The notes beneath the pieces were generated by a model. The model ran no database searches. It had not been told where the DNA came from and saw only the letters and a list, made by a program, of their open reading frames with translations. From Pseudomonas lini (GTDB lineage Bacteria > Pseudomonadota > Gammaproteobacteria > Pseudomonadales > Pseudomonadaceae), in the NCBI RefSeq assembly GCF_964063345.1, contig NZ_OZ061318.1, positions 2,914,001 to 2,978,000 of the forward strand: a stretch of DNA of 64,000 nucleotides, written 5' to 3'. A program made the position numbers and the translations under genes. Within the stretch, counting starts at the first letter, position 1. The number at the start of each line of letters is the position of its first letter. Below, in pieces: positions 8,614-16,573 of the stretch.

Positions 8614-8778
8614 GAACCTGGGCCTGTAATAAATAGCAGCCGAAAAAAGGGTAAAGCAGTAAACGCACAGCGGGCTGATGGTTATCGTCGGAACAGGCTT
8701 GGCGACACGCGCGCTCTCCTCATGAATACGGGTTTGGGTACCGGCAATTTATACGGCTTGTCAGGCAAAGCACAAACC

Positions 8779-8869
8779 CTGTGGGAGCGAGCCTGCTCGC
8801 GAAGACGCCGTGACAGTCGACATCAATGCCGCCTGTTCAATCGCATTCGCGAGCAGACTCGCTCCCACA
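8779..8869. repeat. REP pair (REPIN-like), GGGAGCGAGCCTGCTCGCGA type
   Basis: The inverted copies CTGTGGGAGCGAGCCTGCTC and GAGCAGACTCGCTCCCACA lie between argE and argA. This is a third subtype, with CGAGC in the stem, also present at 19550. Confidence 0.85.
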
Positions 8870-8882
8870 TTGATTTTTGCAC

Positions 8883-10052
8883 TTAACGCACTGGCATCGC
8901 CGTTTTGGCCGGTGTCAGGCAGTAATGTTCAATCAGTTGTCGTAATAGATGCACGGTAGGCTGCAAACGTGACATTTCGAGGTATTCCCCCGGCTGGTGT
9001 GCGCAGGCGATATCACCCGGCCCCAATACCAGCGTTTCACAACCAAGACGCTGAAGATAAGGCGCTTCCGTGCCGAACGCCACTGCTTCGGCGCGATGGC
9101 CGGTGAGCTTTTCAGCGATCCTCACCAATTCGCAGTCCTCGGCCTGCTCGAACGGCGGCACTTCGGGGAACAGCGGCGCGTAATCGATCTTAACCATATG
9201 CCGTTCGGCAATTGGATTGAGTTTCTGCAAAATCGCCGCGCGCAGGGCTTTGGGGTCCATGCCTGGCAACGGACGCAAGTCGAACTCCAGCGAGCACTGG
9301 CCGCAGATGCGGTTGGGGTTATCGCCGCCGTGAATGCAGCCGAAATTCATCGTCGGTTGTGGCACGCTGAACTGCAAGTTACGAAATTCGCGCTGCCACG
9401 CCAAGCGCAAGCCGCGCAGTTCGCCGATGGCATCGTGCATGGCCTCGAGGGCACTGTGGCCCAGGCGCGGGTCCGAAGAATGGCCGCTCTGGCCGAGGAT
9501 GTCGATGCGCTCCATCATCACGCCTTTGTGCATCCGCACCGGCTTCAGCCCGGTCGGCTCGCCGATCACCGCTGCGCGACCTAATGGTCGCCCAGCTTCG
9601 GCCAGAGCGCGAGCGCCGGACATCGAGCTTTCTTCATCGCAGGTGGCGAGGATCAGCAAGGGTTGCTTGAACGGTTGGTCGAGCAAAGGTTTGACGGCTT
9701 CGATGGCCAGGGCGAAAAAACCCTTCATGTCGCAACTGCCCAAGCCGACCCAGCGACCATCCACTTGCGTCAGCTTCAGCGGGTCGGTCTGCCACAACGC
9801 CTCGTCGTACGGCACCGTATCGCTGTGACCGGCCAGCACCAGGCCGCCGGGGCCGGAACCAAAACTGGCCAGCAGATTGAATTTGCCGGGGCTGACCTGC
9901 TGGATATCGCAGGCAAAACCCAAGTCCCCGAGCCATGTCGCCAACAAGTCGATGACCGGCCGATTGGTTTGATCCAGGCTGGGTTGGGTACAGCTGACAG
10001 ACGGCGCGGCGATCAGCGCAGCGAACTGATCTTTCATGGACGGCAAAGGCAT
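8883..10052 (-). CDS. argE: Acetylornithine deacetylase ArgE
   Basis: This M20-family metallohydrolase removes acetate from N-acetylornithine to give ornithine. It has 389 residues. The M20 motifs are visible: LAGHSDTVP (first zinc ligand) near 74-82, GSCDMKGFFA (bridging aspartate) near 108-117, and the catalytic CDEESS near 143-148. A late conserved histidine lies in DIACAHQPGEYLE. It is transcribed toward argA and divergently from the CYTH/CHAD gene. Pseudomonads can also use ArgJ for this step, so ArgE may be auxiliary. Confidence 0.93.
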   Translation of the reverse strand: MPLPSMKDQFAALIAAPSVSCTQPSLDQTNRPVIDLLATWLGDLGFACDIQQVSPGKFNLLASFGSGPGGLVLAGHSDTVPYDEALWQTDPLKLTQVDGRWVGLGSCDMKGFFALAIEAVKPLLDQPFKQPLLILATCDEESSMSGARALAEAGRPLGRAAVIGEPTGLKPVRMHKGVMMERIDILGQSGHSSDPRLGHSALEAMHDAIGELRGLRLAWQREFRNLQFSVPQPTMNFGCIHGGDNPNRICGQCSLEFDLRPLPGMDPKALRAAILQKLNPIAERHMVKIDYAPLFPEVPPFEQAEDCELVRIAEKLTGHRAEAVAFGTEAPYLQRLGCETLVLGPGDIACAHQPGEYLEMSRLQPTVHLLRQLIEHYCLTPAKTAMPVR

Positions 10053-10211
10053 CGCTGACTCCCAACACTCCCGAATTGAAGTCCATCATAGAACCATCCG
10101 GCGACAGGAATAAACCGTTGCGACGCGTAGGAGGGGGGAGTCCTGTACACTGCACGACCTTGGCAGCCACACATTCCCCCGGCTGCGCTCCCGATCCTGG
10201 ATTTTCCGGCC

Positions 10212-11579
10212 ATGCAGAAAGAAACCGAAATCAAACTCCGCGTCAGCCGCGAAACCCTCGCCGCCCTGCGCGAGCACCCGTTACTGAAAAAACGCAACAA
10301 AAGTGGCTGGGAACGCCGTGAGTTGATGAACCAGTACTTCGACACGCCTGAGCGCGACCTGGCCCGCGCCAAGGTTGCCCTGCGCCTGCGCCGCGATGGC
10401 GAAGAAGTGATTCAGACCCTCAAGACCCGTGGCCAGAGCGTCGCCGGTCTGTCCGAGCGTCACGAGTACGACTGGTCCCTGCCCAAAGCCAAGCTCGACG
10501 TGAAGAAACTCGACGGTGAATGCTGGCCCGAAGAGCTGGCCGAGCTGGACAAGAAAACCCTGAAAGCCATCTTCACCACCGATTTTGTTCGCGAACGCGC
10601 GGAAATCGCTTGGGGCCGTGGCAAGACCAAAGTGGTCATCGAAGCCGCGCTGGACCTGGGCCACGTGGTGGTCGGCAAGCAGAAAGAAGAAATCTGCGAG
10701 CTGGAGCTGGAGCTACGCGAAGGCGAACCGGCCGCGTTGCTGGAACTGGCCGCCGAACTGGCTGCGACCCTGGCGCTGATGCCATGTGACATCAGCAAGG
10801 CCGAACGCGGTTATCGCTTGTTCGACGCCAACAGCTACTCGCTGAGCTTGCCGGCGCCGCAGATCACCGCCGAAATGCCGCTGGACGATGCGTTCGCCTC
10901 CCTGAGCTGGCATTTGCTGAGCAGCAGCCAGCGTCTGGCCGAGCAATATCGCTTCAATGGCCACTGGCGCCTGTTGCAGGACTGGGTCGAGAACCTCGCT
11001 GAAATGCGCGCGCTGATCAGCAGCCTCGGTCAGGCCGCACCGCGTCAGTCGACTCACGATCTGCGGGTCGCGCTGGATGCCCTGCTGGAAGACTGGCGCC
11101 CGCTGGTACAAGCCGGCCTGGACGACGAAGACGTGCGCAAAGCCGCGCCGGAGCAATTCCTCGAAGAGCTGGAAGACGTGCGTTGGGGCCTGTTCTCCCT
11201 GAACACGTCGCGCTGGTTGCTGGCCCGCACCTGGGCCGCCGATCGCAACACCCGTGGCAATCGCCAGGGTGCGGCACAACTGGGCAGCTGGCTGCCGCGC
11301 ATGCTGGGTGAAGAAGCCAACTCGCTGCAATTGCAGCGTTACCAGCAACAGCCGGAAGACTTGGCCGAGCAGCTGCCGCGTATCGAGCGCATCCAAGCCT
11401 GGCTGCACCATGCCCGTGGCGTGTTGGAGATCCCGGAAATGGATCGCCTGTACGGTGAGCTGAACAAACTGACGCAACTGGCCAACGAGCCGATCACCGA
11501 TGAGTTGCTGGATGCGCGTAAGCACCAAGCGATTGCGGTGTATCAGAATCGTGCCTGGAAGATGCTCCTGCGTATGTAA
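10212..11579 (+). CDS. CYTH and CHAD domain-containing protein (inorganic triphosphatase-like)
   Basis: The 455-residue protein has an N-terminal CYTH domain (about 1-200) starting with the metal-binding ExExK signature in QKETEIKLRVS. Conserved basic strands follow (RLRRDGEEVIQTLKTRG). The C-terminal CHAD domain (about 225-450) is helical and histidine/arginine-rich, with HDLRVALDALLEDW. Relatives such as E. coli YgiF hydrolyse inorganic triphosphate, and CHAD domains bind polyphosphate. It is a single gene, with a REP pair after its stop. Confidence 0.88.
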   Translation: MQKETEIKLRVSRETLAALREHPLLKKRNKSGWERRELMNQYFDTPERDLARAKVALRLRRDGEEVIQTLKTRGQSVAGLSERHEYDWSLPKAKLDVKKLDGECWPEELAELDKKTLKAIFTTDFVRERAEIAWGRGKTKVVIEAALDLGHVVVGKQKEEICELELELREGEPAALLELAAELAATLALMPCDISKAERGYRLFDANSYSLSLPAPQITAEMPLDDAFASLSWHLLSSSQRLAEQYRFNGHWRLLQDWVENLAEMRALISSLGQAAPRQSTHDLRVALDALLEDWRPLVQAGLDDEDVRKAAPEQFLEELEDVRWGLFSLNTSRWLLARTWAADRNTRGNRQGAAQLGSWLPRMLGEEANSLQLQRYQQQPEDLAEQLPRIERIQAWLHHARGVLEIPEMDRLYGELNKLTQLANEPITDELLDARKHQAIAVYQNRAWKMLLRM

Positions 11580-11587
11580 GACCGCCA

Positions 11588-11680
11588 TCGCGGGCAAGCC
11601 CGCTCCCACAGGGATCAATGCTGGAACGCGCATCGTGTTTCAACACAAAATACTGTGGGAGCGGGCTTGCCCGCGATGAG
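11588..11680. repeat. REP pair (REPIN-like), GGGCTTGCCCGC type
   Basis: The inverted copies TCGCGGGCAAGCCCGCTCCC and TGTGGGAGCGGGCTTGCCCG lie between the convergent CYTH/CHAD and Lrp-type genes. Confidence 0.85.
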
Positions 11681-11704
11681 GCCTTCACATCCACCGCAAA
11701 AACT

Positions 11705-12169
11705 TCAGACCGGCAAACTCGTCGTGGATTTGATCTCCGACAACGCCACGATCGAGTTGACCTCCTGAATCCCCGGCACCATCGACAGCTTCTCGAAGAA
11801 GAAGCGCTCATAAGCCTCAATGTCCGCCGTAACGATCCGCAGCAAGAAATCCACCGACCCCATCAGTACATAACACTCCAGCACTTCGGGAAAACCGCGA
11901 ATCGCCTCGGTGAACTCAGTGAAGTTCGAGCGTCCGTGGGCGTTAAGTTTGATCTCGGCGAAGATCTGCGTGTTAAGGCCGATTTTCTTGCGGTCAAGCA
12001 ACGTCACCTGACCGCGAATGATCCCCTCTTCCTTCATCCGCTGAATCCGCCGCCAGCACGGCGACTGCGAGAGCCCTACCTGTTCGGCAATCTGTGCACT
12101 GGAAAGCGAAGCGTCCTCTTGCAGCAACGCGAGAATCTTGCGGTCGTAGCCATCCAGCTCGCTGTGCAT
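11705..12169 (-). CDS. Lrp/AsnC-family transcriptional regulator
   Basis: The 154-residue protein has an N-terminal winged helix-turn-helix (about 4-62; LDGYDRKILALLQEDASLSS, then SQSPCWRRIQRMKEEGII) and a C-terminal RAM/ACT-like effector domain (about 70-145; VLECYVLMGSVDFLLRIV). Members usually sense an amino acid and form octamers. It is divergent from the ACT-like gene at 12297. An inverted repeat in the shared upstream region (12194-12213) could be its own operator. The effector is unknown. Confidence 0.9.
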   Translation of the reverse strand: MHSELDGYDRKILALLQEDASLSSAQIAEQVGLSQSPCWRRIQRMKEEGIIRGQVTLLDRKKIGLNTQIFAEIKLNAHGRSNFTEFTEAIRGFPEVLECYVLMGSVDFLLRIVTADIEAYERFFFEKLSMVPGIQEVNSIVALSEIKSTTSLPV

Positions 12170-12193
12170 AGAAAAACCTATAGTGGGTACTTA

Positions 12194-12213
12194 ATCGAAT
12201 TGATCGATTCGAT
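12194..12213. promoter_or_regulatory. Inverted repeat upstream of the Lrp-type regulator (candidate operator)
   Basis: A perfect 7-bp inverted repeat ATCGAAT...ATTCGAT with a 6-nt spacer lies 25 nt upstream of the regulator start and about 83 nt from the divergent gene. It could be an autoregulatory site. This is inference from position and symmetry. Confidence 0.4.
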
Positions 12214-12296
12214 AAATGGTCAATAAGCCCAATCATAGATAAGAAATGCCCCGCACCGAATGTAAAAATTCCTCCAGTGATTTTGGAGACCGGACC

Positions 12297-12635
12297 ATGC
12301 CGCATTTAGAAGCCGTGAACACCCCGCCCGCCCGCGCCGATGTCTGGAACGTCAGCAATGCCCACTGCCGCGTTCACTATCAATTACTGGCCGAGGCCGA
12401 GCCGGATCTGCTGTGCCGGGCGCTCAATCTGTTCGCCTTGCAGTTTCTGACGCCGCAGCAGGTCAACGTGCAGCGCATGGACGATTTGCTGTCGATTGAC
12501 ATCGTCATGGACGGCCTGAGCTGGCACCGTGCTCAAGTGATCGCGGAAAAATTACGTAACCTGATCAGCGTCTGCTCGGTGAACCTGCAAGCGACTGATT
12601 CTGCGTGGGGAGAGCCAGCTCAGGCAGCTGGTTAA
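12297..12635 (+). CDS. Small ACT-like protein of unknown function
   Basis: The 112-residue protein starts at an ATG with GGAG ten bases upstream. The longer frame from 12246 lacks such a site. The middle (about 22-95) reads like an ACT-type fold: CRVHYQLLAEAEPDLLCRALNLFALQ, then VNVQRMDDLLSIDIVMDGLSWHRAQVIAEKLRNL. It loosely resembles small regulatory subunits such as IlvM. No signal peptide or membrane segment is present. It may respond to an amino acid like its divergent Lrp-type neighbour. I do not recognise a specific function. Confidence 0.7.
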   Translation: MPHLEAVNTPPARADVWNVSNAHCRVHYQLLAEAEPDLLCRALNLFALQFLTPQQVNVQRMDDLLSIDIVMDGLSWHRAQVIAEKLRNLISVCSVNLQATDSAWGEPAQAAG

Positions 12636-12736
12636 AAAAACCCTGAAAAAACCCGACACGACTTGGTCCGGTAGTGGCCCAACGGTTTACGGGTGCGCGA
12701 CTATCCTTTGCGAACGGTTGTTCATAAGGAGCCCGC

Positions 12737-14521
12737 ATGTCCGTTCAACTCGCCACTCAGGACCGCTGGCTGGACCTCAATGATTTGCTGCGTGAATTGG
12801 TCGCCCAAGGCTTTATCAGTCAGGATTCGGCCGAACACGCACTCAACGCCCGCCGCCGTCACGCCATAAATGGTCAGCAGCACCCGCTGGAATTCATTGC
12901 CAGCCAACACCTGGACGACCTCAGCCGTCCCGGCAAACACCTCGACCTGGAAAGCCTGACGCTCTGGCTGTCTCAGCAGGCCGGTCAGCCTTACTTGCGC
13001 ATCGACCCGCTGAAAATCAATGTCGCGGCCATTACGCCGTTGATGTCCTATGCCTTCGCCCAACGCCACAAGATTCTGGCGGTGTCCATTGACCGCGACG
13101 CCGTCACCGTAGCCAGCGCCCAGCCCTTCGTCAGCAGCTGGGAAGCCGACCTGACCCACGTGCTGAAACTGCCGATCAAGCGCGTGGTGGCCAACCCGGT
13201 GGACATCCAGCGCTTCAGCGTGGAGTTTTTCCGCCTGGCCAAATCGGTCACCGGCGCCACCAACGCTGATCAGCAAACAAGCACCCTGGGCAACTTCGAA
13301 CAGTTGCTCAACCTCGGCGCCAGCGACCAGGAGCCGGACGCCAACGATGCACACATCGTCAATATCGTCGATTGGCTGTTCCAGTACGCGTTCCAGCAAC
13401 GGGCCAGCGATATCCACATCGAACCCCGGCGCGAGCAAGGCACGGTACGTTTTCGCATCGACGGCGTGCTGCACAACGTCTATCAATTCCCGCCGCAGGT
13501 GACCATGGCCATCGTCAGCCGCCTGAAAAGCCTGGGGCGGATGAATGTCGCGGAAAAGCGCAAACCCCAGGACGGCCGGGTCAAAACCAAGACCCCGGAT
13601 GGCGGCGAAGTCGAGCTGCGGCTGTCGACACTACCGACTGCGTTCGGCGAAAAAATGGTCATGCGGATCTTCGACCCGGAAGTGCTGCTCAAGGACTTCG
13701 ATCAGCTGGGTTTTTCCGCCGATGACCTGCGTCGCTGGCAAGACATGACCCGCCAGCCCAATGGCATCATTCTGGTGACCGGGCCGACCGGTTCAGGCAA
13801 GACCACCACGCTGTACACCACCTTGAAGAAACTGGCGACGCCGGAGGTCAACCTCTGCACCATTGAAGACCCGATCGAAATGGTCGAGCCGGCGTTCAAT
13901 CAGATGCAGGTCCAGCACAACATCGACCTGACCTTTGCCGCCGGTGTGCGCGCACTGATGCGGCAAGACCCGGACATCATCATGATCGGCGAGATCCGCG
14001 ACCTCGAAACCGCCGAAATGGCGATTCAGGCCGCACTCACCGGTCACTTGGTGTTGTCGACGTTGCACACCAACGACGCCCCGAGCGCCATCAGCCGCCT
14101 GCTGGAGCTCGGCGTGCCGCATTACCTGATCAAGGCCACGGTGCTAGGGGTTATGGCTCAGCGTCTGGTCCGGACCCTTTGCCCGCATTGCAAGGCGCCA
14201 TTAACTTTGGGCGAGGACGACTGGCATACCCTGACCCGACCTTGGCAAGCGCCACTGCCAAGTAACGCACAACGCGCTATCGGTTGCCTGGAATGCCGCG
14301 AAACCGGCTATCGCGGCCGCGCCGGGGTGTACGAAATCATGCAGCTGACTGACGGCATTAAAGCGCTGATCAATCCCGACACCGATTTGCTGGCGGTCCG
14401 CCGTCAGGCCTTCAAGGAAGGCATGCGCAGCTTGCGGCTGTCGGGGGCGCAGAAAGTGGCGGCGGGTTTGACCACCATCGAAGAGGTGTTGCGAGTGACG
14501 CCGCAAAGTGAGCAGAAGTAG
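12737..14521 (+). CDS. GspE/PulE/PilB-family secretion ATPase (lone)
   Basis: The 594-residue protein has an AAGGAG site before its ATG. An N-terminal MshEN-like region (about 1-170) precedes the ATPase core: RASDIHIEPR near 222, Walker A GPTGSGKTTTL at 349-359, the Asp box IEDPIE, the Walker B-like DPDIIMIGEIRD, then the His box LSTLHTNDAPSAISRLLELG. A four-cysteine zinc motif (CPHC, then CLEC about 35 residues later) is typical of GspE. No other secretion or pilus gene lies near it, so it probably serves a distant type II or type IV pilus machine. Confidence 0.88.
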   Translation: MSVQLATQDRWLDLNDLLRELVAQGFISQDSAEHALNARRRHAINGQQHPLEFIASQHLDDLSRPGKHLDLESLTLWLSQQAGQPYLRIDPLKINVAAITPLMSYAFAQRHKILAVSIDRDAVTVASAQPFVSSWEADLTHVLKLPIKRVVANPVDIQRFSVEFFRLAKSVTGATNADQQTSTLGNFEQLLNLGASDQEPDANDAHIVNIVDWLFQYAFQQRASDIHIEPRREQGTVRFRIDGVLHNVYQFPPQVTMAIVSRLKSLGRMNVAEKRKPQDGRVKTKTPDGGEVELRLSTLPTAFGEKMVMRIFDPEVLLKDFDQLGFSADDLRRWQDMTRQPNGIILVTGPTGSGKTTTLYTTLKKLATPEVNLCTIEDPIEMVEPAFNQMQVQHNIDLTFAAGVRALMRQDPDIIMIGEIRDLETAEMAIQAALTGHLVLSTLHTNDAPSAISRLLELGVPHYLIKATVLGVMAQRLVRTLCPHCKAPLTLGEDDWHTLTRPWQAPLPSNAQRAIGCLECRETGYRGRAGVYEIMQLTDGIKALINPDTDLLAVRRQAFKEGMRSLRLSGAQKVAAGLTTIEEVLRVTPQSEQK

Positions 14522-14638
14522 GCAATAGTCCCGGTAGCACGCGTTCAGACATCTAAAGCCTCACGTCGAACACAACGTTGCAGGCCTTTTGCCCTACACT
14601 CTGGCCATCGCAACTCCACCAGATGGACAGGGATCGTT

Positions 14639-15553
14639 ATGGGTATTGCACTGAGTCTTTTCGTCGCGCTGACCGTGGCCATTCTTTTCATGGGTTTCAA
14701 GGTGGTGCCCCAGGGCTTTGAATGGACGGTCGAACGTTTCGGCCGTTACACCAACACCCTCAAACCAGGCTTGAACATCATCATTCCGGTGATGGACCGC
14801 ATCGGCCGCAAGATCAACGTGATGGAAAGCGTGCTGGACATCCCGCCCCAGGAAGTCATCACCGCCGACAACGCCACCGTGCAAATCGACGCCGTGTGCT
14901 TCTTCCAGGTGGTCAACACCGCCCAGGCCGCCTACGAGGTGAACAACCTCGAACACGCGATCCGCAATCTGCTGCAAACCAATATCCGTACCGTGCTTGG
15001 CTCCATGGAGCTGGACGCGATGCTCAGCCAGCGCGACAACATCAACGAAAAACTGCTGCGCACCGTTGATGAGGCTACCGCACCGTGGGGCATCAAGATC
15101 ACCCGGATCGAAATCAAGGACATCAGCCCTCCCGCCGACCTGATGGCCGCCATGTCCGGCCAGATGAAAGCCGAGCGGATCAAACGCGCACAGATTCTTG
15201 AAGCCGAAGGTTTGCGCGCCTCGGCGATCCTCACCGCAGAAGGCAAGAAGCAGGCGCAAATCCTGGAAGCCGAGGGTAGCCGTCAGGCGGCGTTCCTCGA
15301 AGCTGAGGCCCGGGAGCGTCAGGCCGAGGCCGAAGCCCAAGCCACCAAAGTCGTGTCCGAAGCCATCGCCGGCGGTAACGTGCAGGCGGTCAATTACTTC
15401 GTTGCGCAGAAGTACATCGATGCCTTAGGCAAACTGGCCTCGGCCAACAACAGCAAAGTGATCCTGATGCCGCTCGAGGCCAGTTCGATGATCGGCGCAG
15501 TCGGCGGCATTGGCGAAATCGTCAAGGCCACGTTCGACGGCAAGAAAGGCTGA
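14639..15553 (+). CDS. qmcA: SPFH-domain membrane protein (QmcA/stomatin-like)
   Basis: The 304-residue protein has one N-terminal membrane segment (about 3-20), then an SPFH/band-7 domain ([31 protein letters not shown] onward), then an alanine/glutamate-rich coiled coil (about 175-250) and a C-terminal hydrophobic patch. Such proteins form cages or rafts and often partner with NfeD proteins or FtsH. The next gene, 11 nt downstream, is the NfeD partner, as in E. coli qmcA-ybbK. Confidence 0.9.
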   Translation: MGIALSLFVALTVAILFMGFKVVPQGFEWTVERFGRYTNTLKPGLNIIIPVMDRIGRKINVMESVLDIPPQEVITADNATVQIDAVCFFQVVNTAQAAYEVNNLEHAIRNLLQTNIRTVLGSMELDAMLSQRDNINEKLLRTVDEATAPWGIKITRIEIKDISPPADLMAAMSGQMKAERIKRAQILEAEGLRASAILTAEGKKQAQILEAEGSRQAAFLEAEARERQAEAEAQATKVVSEAIAGGNVQAVNYFVAQKYIDALGKLASANNSKVILMPLEASSMIGAVGGIGEIVKATFDGKKG

Positions 15554-15564
15554 GGTCGGTGCCC

Positions 15565-16002
15565 ATGGAGCTGTTTTCGTTCTGGAGCTGGTTGGCCCTG
15601 GGCACGCTGTTGTTGATCCTCGAGGTATTCGGGGCCGGTGGTTATCTGTTGTGGATCGGCATGGCAGCCGCCGCTGTCGGCGTGCTGACCTTCGTGATAC
15701 CGGGCTTGCCCTGGGAATTGCAGGTGCTGCTGTTTGCGGTCTTTTCAATCCTCACCGCGCTGTACTGGTGGAGACGTCAACGCAGTGTGGTGCGGGCCAG
15801 CGACCAGCCGAATCTGAACCTGCGAGGACAAGAGCTGATCGGCAAGGTGTTTGTGGTCAGCGAAGCGATTGTCGACGGCCGCGGCAAGATCAAGGTCGCC
15901 GATGGCGTGTGGATGGCCCGAGGACCTGACTCCGCATCCGGCAGCCGTGTTCGGGTGGTCGGGCAACAAGGGGCGATTTTACTGGTGGAGCGAGCCGACT
16001 AA
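15565..16002 (+). CDS. NfeD-family membrane protein
   Basis: The preferred start is the ATG at 15565 (145 residues), with GAGGT at the right distance. A GTG at 15559 is possible. Two or three membrane segments fill the first 70 residues (WSWLALGTLLLILEVFGAGG, then LLFAVFSILTALYWW). A C-terminal OB-fold NfeD domain follows (LRGQELIGKVFVVSEAIVDG to VRVVGQQGAILLVERAD). It is paired with the SPFH gene upstream and likely anchors or regulates it in the membrane. Confidence 0.88.
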   Translation: MELFSFWSWLALGTLLLILEVFGAGGYLLWIGMAAAAVGVLTFVIPGLPWELQVLLFAVFSILTALYWWRRQRSVVRASDQPNLNLRGQELIGKVFVVSEAIVDGRGKIKVADGVWMARGPDSASGSRVRVVGQQGAILLVERAD

Positions 16003-16070
16003 CGTCACGGAACTCGATTGGGTTATCGGCAATCAAAGGCCGCAGTTAAAACCCAGTGGAGTCACCTTTT

Positions 16071-16391
16071 ATGCGTCTCAAACTTGCTGTCGCTACCTTC
16101 GCCGTGTTGTCCCTTCAAGTCGGTTCGGCGATGGCTGATGACAGCTTTTTGCGTAACGTCCTTACGTCCGGTGCCACCACCGGTACGTCCTACCTGACCT
16201 CCAGGGATCACAAGCTGGTCGTCGCCGCCCAGGACGACGCCGGCAGCTTTGTCGCCAGTGATGGCGTAATTCGCGGCCCTTACCTGGAAGCCGCGATACA
16301 GAAAGTCCGCGCCGACAACCCTGGCCTGCAAGCCACGGACATGGAACTGGCGAACGCCATCCTGGCGAAGAATGCCATCGCCTCGAAATAA
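16071..16391 (+). CDS. DUF2388 periplasmic protein
   Basis: The small exported protein has 106 residues from the ATG at 16071, with GTGGAG upstream. The signal peptide is MRLKLAVATFAVLSLQVGSAMA. The mature part DDSFLRNVLTSGATTGTSYLTS is the start of the DUF2388 family common in Pseudomonas. The function is unknown. It ends with a good terminator and appears to be its own unit after the SPFH/NfeD pair. Confidence 0.8.
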   Translation: MRLKLAVATFAVLSLQVGSAMADDSFLRNVLTSGATTGTSYLTSRDHKLVVAAQDDAGSFVASDGVIRGPYLEAAIQKVRADNPGLQATDMELANAILAKNAIASK

Positions 16392-16406
16392 AGTTCGTTG
16401 CTGAAC

Positions 16407-16437
16407 AAAATGCCGCTCTCATGAGCGGCATTTTTTT
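16407..16437 (+). terminator. Rho-independent terminator after the DUF2388 gene
   Basis: The stem TGCCGCTC/GAGCGGCA (16411-16418 with 16423-16430) has a TCAT loop and is followed by seven T. Confidence 0.9.
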
Positions 16438-16453
16438 GCCCCCTAATTGTCGA

Positions 16454-16562
16454 TGATCGCTCCCACGCTCCGCGTGGTAGCGCCGCCATGGACGCTCTGC
16501 GTCCGCTCTTGGGACGCGGAGCGTCCCGGGATGCATTCCCACGCAGAGCGTGGGAACGATCA
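16454..16562. repeat. Composite palindromic repeat, ACGCTCTGCGT class (copy 1)
   Basis: An element of about 108 nt begins GATCGCTCCCACGCTCCGCG and ends CACGCAGAGCGTGGGAACGA. Internal GACGCTCTGCGTCC and GGACGCGGAGCGTCC arms pair with each other. The whole forms a nested inverted repeat between the DUF2388 gene and gcvP. Related copies are at 23186 and 52059. It is distinct from the REP family. Confidence 0.8.
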
Positions 16563-16573
16563 GCCTCCCCCTG

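Noticed and set aside
12722..13486. 254-codon minus-strand frame opposite the GspE-type ATPase
   Set aside because: It has no domain and no start signal, and the ATPase motifs lie on the plus strand.
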